From Paracoccaceae bacterium (GTDB lineage: Bacteria > Pseudomonadota > Alphaproteobacteria > Rhodobacterales > Rhodobacteraceae), in the NCBI GenBank assembly GCA_009773375.1, contig WRPH01000006.1, positions 62,001 to 126,000 on the forward strand: a stretch of DNA of 64,000 bases, read 5' to 3'. Position numbers and translations under genes: made by a program. Under the pieces are notes generated by a model. That model saw only the letters and a program-made list of their open reading frames with translations, was not told where the DNA came from and searched no databases. This document shows, piece by piece, positions 53,097-63,199 of this stretch. Each line of letters starts with the position of its first letter. Positions within the stretch are counted from its first letter, which is position 1.

Positions 53097-53708
53097 ATGC
53101 AGCTATATCATTCTCCGACCACACCGTTTGGCCGCAAGGTCATGGTCTTGATTCTGGAACTGGGTCTGGCAAACCAAGTCGAGGTGATCGACGTAATGGG
53201 CACGCCGCTTTCTCCCGGCAGCCTGCCGGTGGATCACAACCCTCTGGGCAAGATTCCGGCCTTGGTCTGTGACGATGGCCGGGTGCTGTATGACAGCCGG
53301 GTGATCTGCCGCTATCTCAACGATCTGGACGGCGCGGCGCTGTATCCGCCCGCGCCAAAGCTGTGGGAGACGCTGACGCTGGAGGCCACCGCCGATGGCA
53401 TGCTCGATGCCGGGATTCTGGTGCTTTATGAAGGCCGTCTGCGCCCCGCCGACAAGCAGTTTCCCGACTGGATCGAGGCGCAATGGCTGAAGATCGCGCG
53501 CGGGCTGGATGTCATCGAATCTGACTGGACCGAGCACCTGAACGGGCCGCTGGATATGGCGCAGATCGCGGTGGGCTGCCTGCTCGGCTGGCTGGATTTC
53601 CGGCTGGATGCGCGCAACTGGCGGGCTGGGCATCCGAAACTGGCAGCGTGGCAGGCTGAATTTGCCAAGCGCCCGGCGATGCGGGCGACAATCCCGCGCG
53701 CGGTGTGA
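53097..53708 (+). CDS. Glutathione S-transferase family protein
   Basis: GST of 203 residues. The thioredoxin-like N-terminal domain reads MQLYHSPTTPFGRKVMVLILE (catalytic Ser/Thr region near residues 6-9), then NPLGKIPALV with the cis-Pro and LYDSRVICRYL holding the glutathione gamma-glutamyl site (DSR). The alpha-helical C-terminal domain follows. The substrate is unknown. ATG 53097 follows GGCAGATGCG; it stands alone upstream of petA. Confidence 0.93.
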   Translation: MQLYHSPTTPFGRKVMVLILELGLANQVEVIDVMGTPLSPGSLPVDHNPLGKIPALVCDDGRVLYDSRVICRYLNDLDGAALYPPAPKLWETLTLEATADGMLDAGILVLYEGRLRPADKQFPDWIEAQWLKIARGLDVIESDWTEHLNGPLDMAQIAVGCLLGWLDFRLDARNWRAGHPKLAAWQAEFAKRPAMRATIPRAV

Positions 53709-53943
53709 CCGGATGCGCGGCAAATTGACCGGATGCAGGCAAGATTCGTCGCGTTTAGGTAAGATTTTCGTAGCTTCAAGGTCGCAGTTGCGGAAAAGCT
53801 GAATTCCGCCGCCCCTGCGCGGCTTTGACCGCTGGACGGCGCAGGGTTCCTTGTCTAAAACCCGCCCGGCAAGGCACCGGGAAACCGGGGCCTCATCTAT
53901 ATATGGGTCGCGCGCCGTGCGGCCTTTGAAGGGAGAAGATCTC

Positions 53944-54501
53944 GTGTCCCACGCAGACGATCACGCAGGCACCCGCAGGGATTTCCTGTATTACGCAACC
54001 GCCGGGGCCGGTGTTGTTGCAACTGGCGCAGCGGTCTGGCCGCTGGTCAATCAGATGAACCCCTCGGCGGATACCCGCGCGCTGGCGTCGATTTTCGTCG
54101 ACATCTCGGGGGTCGAGGTTGGCACCCAGCTGACGGTGAAATGGCGCGGCAAGCCGGTGTTCATCCGCCGCCGCAGCGCAGATGAGATCAAGGCCGCGCG
54201 CGATACCGCGCTGACCGATCTGCCGGATGCCGGTGGCGAGAATGAAAACAAGCCGGGTGCTGACGCAGCCGATGCGAACCGTACCCTGGACGAAGCCGGT
54301 GAATGGCTGGTGATGATGGGTGTCTGCACCCACCTTGGCTGTGTGCCGCTGGGCACCTCGGGCGATTTCGGCGGTTGGTTCTGCCCCTGCCACGGGTCGC
54401 ACTACGACACGTCGGGCCGCATCCGCAAAGGGCCAGCCCCGCGCAACCTGCCGGTTCCGGTGGCTGCTTTCACTGACGCCAACACCATCAAGCTCGGGTA
54501 A
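53944..54501 (+). CDS. petA: Ubiquinol-cytochrome c reductase iron-sulfur (Rieske) subunit
   Basis: Rieske protein of the bc1 complex, 185 residues. It has the twin-arginine-like start [14 protein letters not shown] with the single TM anchor, then the 2Fe-2S ligands in CTHLGC and CPCHGS (Cys and His of both boxes, plus the disulfide Cys). It is close to Rhodobacter FbcF throughout. Start is GTG 53944 with GGGAGAAG upstream, giving an N-terminus SHADDHAG like the known protein. First gene of petABC. Electrons pass from ubiquinol through it to cytochrome c1. Confidence 0.96.
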   Translation: MSHADDHAGTRRDFLYYATAGAGVVATGAAVWPLVNQMNPSADTRALASIFVDISGVEVGTQLTVKWRGKPVFIRRRSADEIKAARDTALTDLPDAGGENENKPGADAADANRTLDEAGEWLVMMGVCTHLGCVPLGTSGDFGGWFCPCHGSHYDTSGRIRKGPAPRNLPVPVAAFTDANTIKLG

Positions 54502-54513
54502 GGAACACAAAAC

Positions 54514-55827
54514 ATGGCCGGAATTCCGCACGACCATTATGAACCGAAGCCGGGTATCCAAACCTGGCTGCACAAGCGCCTGCCGATCGTCAGCCTTGCC
54601 TATGACACGCTGATGATCCCGACGCCGAAAAACCTGAACTGGATGTGGATCTGGGGCATCGTCCTGGCATTCTGCCTTGTTCTGCAGATCGTGACCGGCA
54701 TCGTGCTGGTTATGCATTACACCCCGCATGTCGATCTGGCCTTCGCCTCGGTTGAACATATCATGCGCGATGTGAACGGCGGGCACATGCTGCGCTACTT
54801 GCACGCCAACGGCGCCTCGCTGTTCTTCTTTGCCGTCTACCTGCACATCTTCCGCGGCCTCTACTACGGCAGCTACAAAGCCCCGCGCGAAGTGACCTGG
54901 ATCGTCGGCATGCTGATCTATCTGGCAATGATGGCGACGGCGTTCATGGGCTACGTTCTGCCCTGGGGCCAGATGTCGTTCTGGGGTGCCACGGTGATCA
55001 CCGGCCTGTTCGGCGCGATCCCCGGCGTTGGCCCAACCATTCAGGAATGGCTGCTCGGTGGCCCGGCGGTGGACAATGCCACGCTGAACCGCTTCTTCTC
55101 GCTGCACTACCTGTTGCCCTTCGTGATTGCCGCTCTGGTTGCGATCCATATCTGGGCGTTCCACACCACCGGCAACAACAACCCGACCGGTGTTGAAGTG
55201 CGCCGCACCTCGAAAGAGGACGCCGAGAAAGACACCCTGCCCTTCTGGCCGTATTTCGTGATCAAAGACCTGTTCGCGCTGGCCGTGGTGCTGGTGGTGT
55301 TCTTTGCGATTGTCGGCTTCATGCCGAACTTCCTTGGCCACCCCGACAACTACATCGAGGCGAACCCGCTTTCGACCCCGGCGCATATCGTTCCGGAATG
55401 GTACTTCCTGCCGTTCTACGCGATCTTGCGGGCGTTCACCGCCGACGTCTGGGTGGTGATGTTCGTGAACTGGGTGTCCTTCGGCATCATCGACGCCAAG
55501 TTCTTCGGCGTGCTGGCGATGTTCGGCGCAATCGCCGTCATGGCGCTCGTGCCGTGGCTGGATACGTCGGCGGTGCGTTCGGGCAAGTATCGCCCGAAGT
55601 TCAAGGGCTGGTTCGCGCTGCTCTGCATCGACTTCGTGGTGCTGACCTGGGTTGGCGCGATGCCGACCGACGGGATCTACCCCTACATTTCGCTGATCGC
55701 CGCTACCTACTGGTTCGCCTATTTCCTGGTGATCCTGCCGCTGCTGGGTGTGCTTGAAAAGCCGCTGCCGCAACCGGCGACGATCGAAGAAGACTTCAAG
55801 TCGCACTACGCCGATCCGGCCGAGTGA
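54514..55827 (+). CDS. petB: Cytochrome b subunit of the bc1 complex
   Basis: Cytochrome b of 437 residues with eight TM helices. The four heme His residues lie in helices B and D (for example [20 protein letters not shown] and [19 protein letters not shown]). The Qo-site motif [10 protein letters not shown] is present near residue 295. It matches Rhodobacter FbcB in length. It follows petA by 12 bases. Carries both quinone sites of the proton-motive Q cycle. Confidence 0.97.
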   Translation: MAGIPHDHYEPKPGIQTWLHKRLPIVSLAYDTLMIPTPKNLNWMWIWGIVLAFCLVLQIVTGIVLVMHYTPHVDLAFASVEHIMRDVNGGHMLRYLHANGASLFFFAVYLHIFRGLYYGSYKAPREVTWIVGMLIYLAMMATAFMGYVLPWGQMSFWGATVITGLFGAIPGVGPTIQEWLLGGPAVDNATLNRFFSLHYLLPFVIAALVAIHIWAFHTTGNNNPTGVEVRRTSKEDAEKDTLPFWPYFVIKDLFALAVVLVVFFAIVGFMPNFLGHPDNYIEANPLSTPAHIVPEWYFLPFYAILRAFTADVWVVMFVNWVSFGIIDAKFFGVLAMFGAIAVMALVPWLDTSAVRSGKYRPKFKGWFALLCIDFVVLTWVGAMPTDGIYPYISLIAATYWFAYFLVILPLLGVLEKPLPQPATIEEDFKSHYADPAE

Positions 55828-55846
55828 GAGAAAGGAACTGACTGAG

Positions 55847-56695
55847 ATGTTTCGCAAAATCGCAATCAGCGCTGTCTCTGCACTGGCACTGACCACGGGC
55901 GCGGCTTTCGCGGCCGGTGGTGGCGCCCACGTTGAAGACTTCGCCTTCAGCTTCGAAGGCCCGTTCGGCACCTTTGAAGAACACCAGCTGCAACGCGGCC
56001 TTCAGGTGTTCACCGAGGTCTGCGCGGCCTGCCACGGCCTGAAATTTGTCCCCATCCGGTCGCTGTCGGATGAGGGCGGCCCGCATCTGCCGGAAGATCA
56101 GGTGCGTGCTTACGCCAAGCAGTTCACCGTGATCGACAAGGAAACCGGGGAAGAGCGTGAAGCCGTTCCGGCTGACAAGTTCCCGGCCAATACCGCCGCC
56201 GCAGCACCTGACCTGTCGTTGATGGCCAAGGCACGCGCGGGCTTCCATGGCCCCTACGGGTCGGGGATCAACCAGCTGATGCGCGGCATCGGCGGGCCCG
56301 AGCATATCTTCTCGGTTCTGACCGGCTACGAAGAAAACCCGGCCTGCGCACCCGATGGCATTGACGGCTTCTACTACAACACCGCCTTCGCGAACGGTGG
56401 CGTAGCGGATAGCTGCAAGGACGAGCATGGCCTTTCCACCGTGCCCGGCAGCTGGATCGCCATGCCGCCGCCGATCGCGGACGATCAGGTGACCTATCAG
56501 GATGGCACCAAGGCCACCATGCACCAGATGTCGGAAGACGTCTCGGCGTTCCTGATGTGGGCGGCCGAGCCGCAGATGATGGCGCGCAAGGATGCGGGCT
56601 TCAAAGCGGTGATCTTCCTGACGGTCTTGGCCTCGCTGCTGTATCTTACCAACAAGCGGCTGTGGTCGCGCGTCAAAGGTCCGAAAAAGCACTAA
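55847..56695 (+). CDS. petC: Cytochrome c1 subunit of the bc1 complex
   Basis: Cytochrome c1 of 282 residues. The signal peptide ends near AFAAGGG, the heme-binding CAACHG comes near residue 60, and the C-terminal TM anchor ([19 protein letters not shown]) ends in a basic tail. The distal ligand Met lies in the late [11 protein letters not shown] region typical of rhodobacterial c1. ATG 55847 has an AAAGGAAC site. Last gene of petABC, followed by a terminator. Confidence 0.96.
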   Translation: MFRKIAISAVSALALTTGAAFAAGGGAHVEDFAFSFEGPFGTFEEHQLQRGLQVFTEVCAACHGLKFVPIRSLSDEGGPHLPEDQVRAYAKQFTVIDKETGEEREAVPADKFPANTAAAAPDLSLMAKARAGFHGPYGSGINQLMRGIGGPEHIFSVLTGYEENPACAPDGIDGFYYNTAFANGGVADSCKDEHGLSTVPGSWIAMPPPIADDQVTYQDGTKATMHQMSEDVSAFLMWAAEPQMMARKDAGFKAVIFLTVLASLLYLTNKRLWSRVKGPKKH

Positions 56696-56718
56696 GCCTG
56701 TACAGGTGAGCCAAAAGA

Positions 56719-56744
56719 AAACCCCGCCATTGGCGGGGTTTTTT
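56719..56744 (+). terminator. Rho-independent terminator after petC
   Basis: Stem AACCCCGCC / GGCGGGGTT with ATT loop and a T6 run. The complementary A-run on the other side means it may also serve thiQ from the minus strand. Confidence 0.9.
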
Positions 56745-56749
56745 CATGG

Positions 56750-57442
56750 TCAGCCCAAGTAATCAGACAGCACTTGCGGCGGGTTGGAGAACAGCTGATC
56801 GGTTGGCACCGGAGCCCGCGCCACGCCATCCGCCACCAGAACGGTCTTACTGGCAAATCGCTTGGCGTCAGCGGGGTCGTGCGTGACCATCAGCACCGCC
56901 GCGCCGGTGGCGCTTGCGACCTCGTCCAGCAGATCGAGCATTTCAGATTTCAGCGCTGGCCCCAGCGCGGCAAAGGGTTCGTCCAGCAGCAGCACAGGCC
57001 GCGCCCGCAGCAAGGCCCGCGCCAAAGCCGCCCTGCCCTGCTGCCCGCCCGAAAGCTGCGCCGGTTTGCGCGCCTCCATCCCGGCCAGACCGACCTGCTG
57101 CAAGGTCTGCGCGATCTGCGTTTTTTGTGCAGCGGTCAGCCGCAGCGTCGGTGACAGGCCCAGCCCGAGGTTTTGCGCCAGCGTCAGATGCGGAAACAGG
57201 TTTTGATCCTGAAACAGCATGGTCAGCGGGCGATCCCCCGGCGCGGTGTCGGCAAGATCGTCGCCCTGCCACAGAATCCGCCCTGCCGCAGCGGGAAAGA
57301 ACCCCGCAATCGCCATCAGCAGCGTCGATTTTCCAGCCCCCGACGGGCCGATCAGCGCGATGCGTTCACCGGGGGGGACCGACCAATCAGCGGTTAGTTG
57401 GAAATCATCTTGCCGCAGGATCAGGGCTTCAAGCGTCAGCAT
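56750..57442 (-). CDS. thiQ: Thiamine ABC transporter ATP-binding protein
   Basis: ABC ATPase of 230 residues for thiamine/TPP import. Walker A GPSGAGKST (about residue 32), signature LSGGQQGRAALARAL, Walker B LLLDEPFAAL and the switch His in VTHDPADA. ATG 57442 lies inside the end of thiP, giving a 14-base overlap. Last gene of thiBPQ. Confidence 0.94.
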   Translation of the reverse strand: MLTLEALILRQDDFQLTADWSVPPGERIALIGPSGAGKSTLLMAIAGFFPAAAGRILWQGDDLADTAPGDRPLTMLFQDQNLFPHLTLAQNLGLGLSPTLRLTAAQKTQIAQTLQQVGLAGMEARKPAQLSGGQQGRAALARALLRARPVLLLDEPFAALGPALKSEMLDLLDEVASATGAAVLMVTHDPADAKRFASKTVLVADGVARAPVPTDQLFSNPPQVLSDYLG

Positions 57443-58967
57443 AGCGGCTTCCAATCCGGTCAAAGGCCCAGAACAGGCCGAAACTGAGCGTCACCAATAT
57501 CAGCGCCGCCGCCCCGGCCTGCGTCATCCGGTAAGCGCCCATCAGCCGCTGCACCAAAAGCGGCAGGGTAGCTCCGCTATCACCGGCAAACAGCGCAATC
57601 ACCCCCAGATCGCCCATCGACAGCGCCGCCGCTAGCCCGGCTCCATACCCCAATGGCCGGGCAAGCCGCGGCAGGGTGACATAGCGCAGCACGGTGGCAG
57701 GGGGCAGGCCCAGAGAGGCGGTCAGGCGGCTGTAATCGGCCTGCAACTGCCGCGCCTCGGGCAGCAGCAGGCGGACAAGGAACGGCAGCGTCAGCGTGGC
57801 GTTGACCAGAATGGTAACAGGCAGGGCCACGGCTTCGGGCGTCACGAACGGCCGCAGCGCCAGAAACAGCCCGGTGCCCAGCACGAGGCTGGACGCGGCC
57901 AGCGGCAGCATCGCTGCCAGCTCCATAAACCGGCTGCGGGTGGCGGCCAGCGCCAATGTCAGCGAGGCGGCGGTCGCCACGCCGGCCGAGATCAGCGCAA
58001 TCACCAGCGACCGCAACGTCGCCTCCCACAGCCCGTTCGGCAGATTGGCCAACCCCGGCAGGCCCTTGACAACCACGGCCAGCAACGGGGCCAGCAGAAA
58101 CACGGCGGCCAGAACGATGATCAGCACATCCCCCGCCAACCGCCAGCCACGCGGTGGGCGCAGGGCCAGCGGGCGATCGAGTCCTGCGGCAAAGCCTTGC
58201 TGCAGGGTCAGCCGGGCCGAAGCCAGCGTGACCGCCGCACACAGCACGAATTGCAGCGTCGCCAGCAGCGCAGCGCGGCCCAGATCAAACTCAAACCGCA
58301 GCGCCTGATAGATCGCCAATTCAAGCGTGCTGGATTTTGGCCCACCGCCCAGCGTCAGCGCGACGGCAAAGCTGGTCAGGCAGATCAGAAACACCACCGC
58401 CAGAATGCCGGGGATCTGGCCGCGCAGCATGGGCCATTCAACATGCAGGAACTGCGCCGAGGCGGGCAGGCCCAGCGATTGCGCGAGGCGAAACCGCTCC
58501 GACGGGATCGCCTGCCAGCCGTGCAACAGCATCCGTGTTGCCAGCGGCAGATTGAAAAACACATGCGCCAGCACGACGCCATGCAGCCCGAAGATCGACA
58601 GCGGTGGCAGGCCGAGCGCCACCAGCGCCGCATTCAGCGGGCCTTGGCGGCCAAAGATCGACAGGATGCCCAGAACGGCCACCACCACCGGCAACACGAA
58701 AGGCGCGGCCAACAGGCGGATCAGCAACTCGCGTCCGGGGAAGCGGCGACGAAACAGGGCGCGGGCGGTCGGGATGGCAAGGGCGGCAGAGATCAGCGCC
58801 GAAAGGCTGGCCTGCCAGACGGTGAAGCGCAGCGCGGCCCAGTCGCTGGGGGCAAGAGCCCAGCTTTCGGCACGCAGGGCCAGCATCGCCGCGCTGCCCA
58901 AAATCAGCGCGGCGATTGTCAGGCTCAGCCAGAAGGCTGGCCCTATTTGGACAGCGCGGTTTGCCAT
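57429..58967 (-). CDS. thiP: Thiamine ABC transporter permease
   Basis: Two-domain ABC permease of 512 residues with about twelve TM segments, each half carrying the EAA-type loop (WPMLRGQIPGILAV in the first, LPRLARPLGYG in the second). It forms the membrane channel of thiBPQ. ATG 58967 overlaps the end of thiB by 25 bases. Confidence 0.92.
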   Translation of the reverse strand: MANRAVQIGPAFWLSLTIAALILGSAAMLALRAESWALAPSDWAALRFTVWQASLSALISAALAIPTARALFRRRFPGRELLIRLLAAPFVLPVVVAVLGILSIFGRQGPLNAALVALGLPPLSIFGLHGVVLAHVFFNLPLATRMLLHGWQAIPSERFRLAQSLGLPASAQFLHVEWPMLRGQIPGILAVVFLICLTSFAVALTLGGGPKSSTLELAIYQALRFEFDLGRAALLATLQFVLCAAVTLASARLTLQQGFAAGLDRPLALRPPRGWRLAGDVLIIVLAAVFLLAPLLAVVVKGLPGLANLPNGLWEATLRSLVIALISAGVATAASLTLALAATRSRFMELAAMLPLAASSLVLGTGLFLALRPFVTPEAVALPVTILVNATLTLPFLVRLLLPEARQLQADYSRLTASLGLPPATVLRYVTLPRLARPLGYGAGLAAALSMGDLGVIALFAGDSGATLPLLVQRLMGAYRMTQAGAAALILVTLSFGLFWAFDRIGSRYADA

Positions 58968-59926
58968 TCCTCGATTGCTGCGCCGCGTGCGCCCTGCGCA
59001 TCGGCCGCTGACATGAGCAGCGATTTGGCGGGCTGGATCAGCGTCTCGAAGCCTTTCGGCAGACCAGCCGCAGGGGTTTTCGCCGGATACATCCAGTTGG
59101 TGGTGATCAGCGCTGCCTGCGCTTCGTCGCCGGCAAGATAGGCGAGGAAAGCATCGGCCAGCGCGGGCTGCTGCGATGCGGCCAGTTTGCCCGCAACTTC
59201 GACCTGCATGTAATGGCCTTCGTCAAACAGCGCCGCCGATTTCGACGCGTCATTCTCGGCAATCAGGTGATAGGCGGGCGAGGTGGTATAGGACAGCACC
59301 ATATCCGCGCCGCCTTCCAGAAACATCCCGTAAGCCTCGGACCAGCCGGGGGTGACGGTGACGATGTTGTCGGCCAGATCGGCCCAGACCTGCGCGGCCT
59401 GATCACCGTAGACGGCCTTCACCCACATCAGCAGGCCCAGACCGGGGGTTGACGAGCGCGGGTCTTCGATGACGATCTTCAGATCCGACGCCGCCAGTTC
59501 CTGCATGGATTTCGGCGGGGTGGTCAGCTTGGTGTTGTCGTAGACGAAGGCGAAGTAGCCCCAGTCGAACGGGACGAAGTTTGCATCTTCAAACGGCACC
59601 GGCAGGGTGTTGGGCTGGGCTGCAACCGGGGCGAACAGGCCGGTGGCGGTGGCGTCGGCGGTCAGGTTGGTATCGAGGCCGAGCACGACATCGGCCTTGG
59701 ATTGCGCGCCTTCCAGTTTCAGCCGGGCCAGCACGGCCGCACCGTCGCCTGCGGTGACGTATTGAACGTCGCAGCCGCAGGTAGCCTCGAAACCCTTCTC
59801 AATCGCCGGGCCGGGCCCCCATTCGGGGGTGAAGCTGTCGTAGGTCAGCACGGTCAAAACAGGGGTTTCAGCCAGCGCGGGCGAGGCGAGAAAAGCGAGG
59901 CCCGCAGCGAGGAGTTTGGTGTTCAT
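58943..59926 (-). CDS. thiB: Thiamine-binding periplasmic protein
   Basis: Solute-binding protein of 327 residues for thiamine and its phosphates. The signal peptide MNTKLLAAGLAFLASPALA is followed by TPVLTVLTYDSFTPEWGPG, the usual ThiB opening. WGYFAFVYDN and the central DPRSSTPGLGLLMW are family regions. It is the first gene after the TPP riboswitch, so expression should fall when TPP is plentiful. Confidence 0.94.
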   Translation of the reverse strand: MNTKLLAAGLAFLASPALAETPVLTVLTYDSFTPEWGPGPAIEKGFEATCGCDVQYVTAGDGAAVLARLKLEGAQSKADVVLGLDTNLTADATATGLFAPVAAQPNTLPVPFEDANFVPFDWGYFAFVYDNTKLTTPPKSMQELAASDLKIVIEDPRSSTPGLGLLMWVKAVYGDQAAQVWADLADNIVTVTPGWSEAYGMFLEGGADMVLSYTTSPAYHLIAENDASKSAALFDEGHYMQVEVAGKLAASQQPALADAFLAYLAGDEAQAALITTNWMYPAKTPAAGLPKGFETLIQPAKSLLMSAADAQGARGAAIEEWQTALSK

Positions 59927-59980
59927 TCAGGTCTCCAACGTTGCGACGGAAATGGTCGGGGATGGAGAGATCCATGCACC

Positions 59981-60085
59981 TTCCCTCCGCCGGTATGATC
60001 CGGTTCAGGTTCAACGGGTCCGCTTGCGCATCTCAGCCTTTGGGCCGTTTCAAGGAAACGACCCAAGGCACCCCGAGGTGCGGTT
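59981..60085 (-). promoter_or_regulatory. TPP riboswitch (THI box)
   Basis: On the minus strand the leader reads GGGGTGCC, then GGCTGAGA, then ACCCGTTGAACCTGA, and ACCGGCGGAGGGAA, the conserved THI-box blocks in order. It lies 54 bases before thiB and should control thiBPQ by TPP binding. Confidence 0.95.
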
Positions 60086-60485
60086 GAGCATAGGGAAATG
60101 GCGGGCGGGTGCAAGGGGGTGTGGCAAAGCCGGGGCTGTCCGCGTGTGGACAGCTTTACGCCTTATAGATTTCAAGGGCTTGCAGGCTATCATTTACCTT
60201 TTGGCAAGGTTTGCGCGGTGCAAGGGTGCAGACCGCAAAAAAATGACCGGCATAACGCCGGTCATTTCCCGTCCTGTCTGCTTTTACACAACCACACACT
60301 CGTAACCCAGCAAAGGGACACTGGCAGGAGGTTAACCGTTACTCATGACGACCAAGGCACCAATCACCGACACTCGCACACAACGCTTACGACCAACCGC
60401 CAAACTTGCAACCAGCACCAACCGGCGCTTTCAGAAGTAGGTCGTTTGGCCGTGCAGTCTGGTTCAAACAAAGTGCAAAGATTTT
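60086..60485. other. Intergenic region between the THI box and the subtilase end
   Basis: No gene I can support lies here. It contains the thiB promoter region, a strong bidirectional hairpin at 60241-60267, and about 215 bases between that hairpin and the subtilase stop that could be a 3' untranslated region or a small RNA reading toward the thi genes. Confidence 0.5.
60235..60267 (-). terminator. Terminator for the minus-strand subtilase operon
   Basis: Perfect 11-bp stem AAATGACCGGC / GCCGGTCATTT with loop ATAAC. On the minus strand it is followed by a run of T (the A-run at 60237-60243), as expected for transcription arriving from 60486. Confidence 0.85.
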
Positions 60486-62053
60486 TCAGCAACCACCAAA
60501 ATGGATCAGACCCCAACCAAAGGTAGCGTCAAGCCCAGCGTCGCCAAGGTCTTCGGCACTGTTTTTCAGGGCGGTCATGGCGGCAGCGCGGCCTGCGACC
60601 CCGCGCGCCGCCTGCTGGGCGATAATGCCGGTGGCGATGGCTGCGGCGTAAGAGGTGCCAGAGCGAAAGCCGGTGCCCGAGCGGTTTGCCACCAGCACAT
60701 CCACCCCCGGTGCGGCAAAATCGAGGCCTGCGCCGGTGTTGGCCTTGCGATAAAGCCGTCGCGCCGCATCAATCGCGGTGACGCCGATCACCCGATCATC
60801 TGACGCAGGATAGGCCAGCGCCGCCTGCCCGCCATTGCCCGCCGCCGCGACGATGATCATGCCGTTTTCATCGGCGATGCGCACAATTTCACCCAGACTG
60901 GCGTTTTCAGGCCCGGCCAGCGACATGTTGACCACCTGCACCCGCGCGCCGATCAGCCAATCCAGCGCGGCGGCAATGTTTTCCAACCGCGCCACATCAC
61001 GCCCCCCCGATTTGGCAAAGGCGGTGACAGCAAAAAGATCTGCCCCCTGCGCCAGCCCTGCGGGCAGATCAGTCTGGCCATTGCCCGCGATCAGCGAGGC
61101 GATGCCGGTGGCGTGGTCGGTGGAGCCAACCAGATCATTGTCATTCAACGCCGAAAAGCTGCGGATCGAAATGCCCTGCAAGGCCGGGTTGGTCTGATCA
61201 ATCGGGCCGTCGATGATGCCGATACGCACCGGGCGGGGCAGGTGGCAGGGCGAGACCGGATCAGCGCCAACCATCGGCCAGGCGTAGGTCATTGGCCCCT
61301 GCGCCGCGCCGTAAACGCTGTGGCGGTCGGCGGTGACGGACACGGCGTTGCGGGCAAGTTCGGCGCGCAGCTGGTTCAGCGTCAGCGCGCCGCCGATATC
61401 AACGGCGGTGAGTTTGAGCCCCATATTGGCCAGAAGACGGCTGCGCAGCACGCTGCCGCCGGCGGCCATCACCACCGACTCGGCCTTGGAAACCGCCCTG
61501 GCGGTGCCGATCAGCACGACTTCGGGCGCGCCAGAGGGGGCGGCGACATCGCTGCGGGTGGCGCGTTCCAGCGGTTTGTTTTGAAACCGGGTCAGATCGC
61601 GGCGGTATTTCTGGCCGTTGTCGGCGGCGCTGCCATCCGAGCCGCCACCCGTGCCACCACCGCCCGTGCCACACCGCCCGTGCCACCACTGCCCGTGCCG
61701 CCACCACCAGTGCCCGCGTTCTGCGCGCAGGTGCGGCTGTTGCCGACGGTCTTGCCTGGGCCGTGAGCTGCACGGTGATGGATCTTGATCCGGCTGTCAT
61801 AGGGGGCTGTGGCCGGGATCAGCAGTTGCATGCGGCTGGCGGTCAGCGACACCACAGTAACCGGAAGGTCGCCAGCGTCGGTTTCCAGATAGAGATCGGG
61901 CGTTTCGGCGTCCGGCTTGCCGGGTTTCAGATAGCCCGGCGTCGGCACATCCAGAATGCTGCCGGGATTGACGCAGGTGCGTGCCAAGGCAGGGCTGGCA
62001 AGGCCCAGAAGCACAGCCAGAACCAGCGTTGCAAGGCGGGTATTCAGGGTCAT
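60486..62053 (-). pseudogene. Subtilase (S8 peptidase) gene split by a frameshift
   Basis: Two frames form one protein. The first (62053 to about 61670) has a signal peptide (MTLNTRLATLVLAVLLGLAS) and a domain ending in a Gly/Thr-rich stretch. The second (to 60486) is the S8 peptidase with catalytic Asp in GIIDGPID, His in TDHATGIASLI, Asn region AAAGNGG and Ser in GTSYAAAIATG. The break falls in the tandem 15-bp repeat at 61653-61711, where one unit is 14 bases. Deleting or adding one base there would restore a protein of about 520 residues. All three catalytic residues survive. It could be a true mutation, slippage-controlled or a sequencing error. Confidence 0.85.
61653..61711. repeat. 15-bp repeat tract with one 14-bp unit
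   Basis: Units GCCACCACCGCCCGT (61653), GCCACACCGCCCGT (61668, one base short), GCCACCACTGCCCGT (61682) and GCCGCCACCACCAGT (61697). On the minus strand these code a Gly/Thr-rich linker between the two subtilase halves. Confidence 0.85.
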
Positions 62054-62631
62054 TCAGCGAAATCCACCATCTCGAACAGATCAGCCCGAGCCTGCAAGCG
62101 TTCGGCAAGCACTGCAAGGTCTGGGCTGGGGGCAGCCAGCGGGGCCAACCGATAGAGGCCCAAGGCGGAAGGGCCATCCAGAATGGTCAGGCCCTCGGCC
62201 AGAAGGGTCTGCGAAATTGCCTGCGCCGGGGCGGTGGGCTGAAACGCCACCAAAAGTGCTGCGCCGTCGGTGTCGCCCGAGGCCTGAATGTATTCAACCG
62301 GCGCCGGGCGCAGCAGTGTCTGCGCGGCAAAGCCGAGGCCTGCGGTAAGCAGGGCGAGTGCCGCAGCAGTGGCCAGCGACACCCGACGGGGGGGGGCGGC
62401 GGGCAAAGCGATGCTGCGTTTCAGCCGGGCCAGACCGATTTCGCCGGGGGAATAACCGGGGGCTTCCGCCTGCATCCGGTCGCGCAGGCCGCGCAGAAAT
62501 GCGGCTTCTGCGGCCAGCGCCGGGTTTGCCGCCACCGCCGCCGCGACCGCTGCGGCTTCGTCGGGCGACAGGCTGCCGTTGATCCAGAACGGCAGCAATT
62601 CGGCAATCTGTTCGGCGTTTTCCTGCGCCAT
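62050..62631 (-). CDS. Anti-sigma factor-like membrane protein
   Basis: Protein of 193 residues with a short cytoplasmic N-terminal helical domain (LPFWINGSLSPDEAAAV) in the position of an anti-sigma domain, one TM segment (about 82-100, VSLATAAALALLTAGLGFA) and a periplasmic C-terminal part. It lacks the zinc HxxxCxxC motif. ATG 62631 lies just past the sigma stop, and its own stop overlaps the subtilase start. Its job is probably to hold the adjacent ECF sigma factor; inferred from gene order. Confidence 0.75.
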   Translation of the reverse strand: MAQENAEQIAELLPFWINGSLSPDEAAAVAAAVAANPALAAEAAFLRGLRDRMQAEAPGYSPGEIGLARLKRSIALPAAPPRRVSLATAAALALLTAGLGFAAQTLLRPAPVEYIQASGDTDGAALLVAFQPTAPAQAISQTLLAEGLTILDGPSALGLYRLAPLAAPSPDLAVLAERLQARADLFEMVDFAE

Positions 62632-62632
62632 C

Positions 62633-63187
62633 TTAGCGTCCCCTTGCGCCGAACCTGCCTTCAAGACAGTGCATCAGCAGCTTTTTGGCGTGAAACACGC
62701 GGGTTTTTATCGTTCCTTCGGCCACGTCCAGCACCTCTGCAATCTCGCGGTAGGCCATATCCTGATAGAACGTCAGCTCGATCGCCGCCCGATGATCGGG
62801 CTTCAACCCATCCAGACAGGCGCGCAGATGCGTCGCGTCCTGGGCCGCCGCGATGCAGGTCAGCGCATCGGGGCTGTCGTCTTCCTGTTCAGGCATATCG
62901 GCGTCGGTCGTGAAGCGTCCTTGCTTTCTGAAATGGTCCATCAGCTTGCGATAAGCGATCCCGAACACCCAGCTTTTCACCGTGCTGCGGCCTTCAAACC
63001 GCGCGGCTCCGTTCCAGACATCCAGAAACACCTCATGCTGTAAGTCGGCGCAGGTGAAGGGATCGTTCAATCTTGAGGCGAGAAATCGGAACAGCGGCTT
63101 TTCCAGCGCGCGGTAGAAGGTCTCAAACGCCGCCATATCGCGCTGCGCCATGCGCTGGATCAGGGCTTTCAGATCGGGATCGGTCAT
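62633..63187 (-). CDS. RNA polymerase ECF sigma factor
   Basis: Sigma-70 family ECF protein of 184 residues. Region 2 includes CADLQHEVFLDVWNGAARFEG and VKSWVFGIAYRKLMDHFRK; region 4 includes IELTFYQDMAYREIAEVLDV with EGTIKTRVFHAKKLL as recognition helix. It directs transcription of a small regulon, probably including its own operon. It overlaps none of its neighbours but sits 1-12 bases from each. Confidence 0.93.
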   Translation of the reverse strand: MTDPDLKALIQRMAQRDMAAFETFYRALEKPLFRFLASRLNDPFTCADLQHEVFLDVWNGAARFEGRSTVKSWVFGIAYRKLMDHFRKQGRFTTDADMPEQEDDSPDALTCIAAAQDATHLRACLDGLKPDHRAAIELTFYQDMAYREIAEVLDVAEGTIKTRVFHAKKLLMHCLEGRFGARGR

Positions 63188-63199
63188 TGTGGCATCGGG

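Noticed and set aside
53893-55971. A 692-codon minus-strand frame antisense to petA and petB
   Set aside because: Mirror of conserved respiratory genes; charged low-complexity translation.
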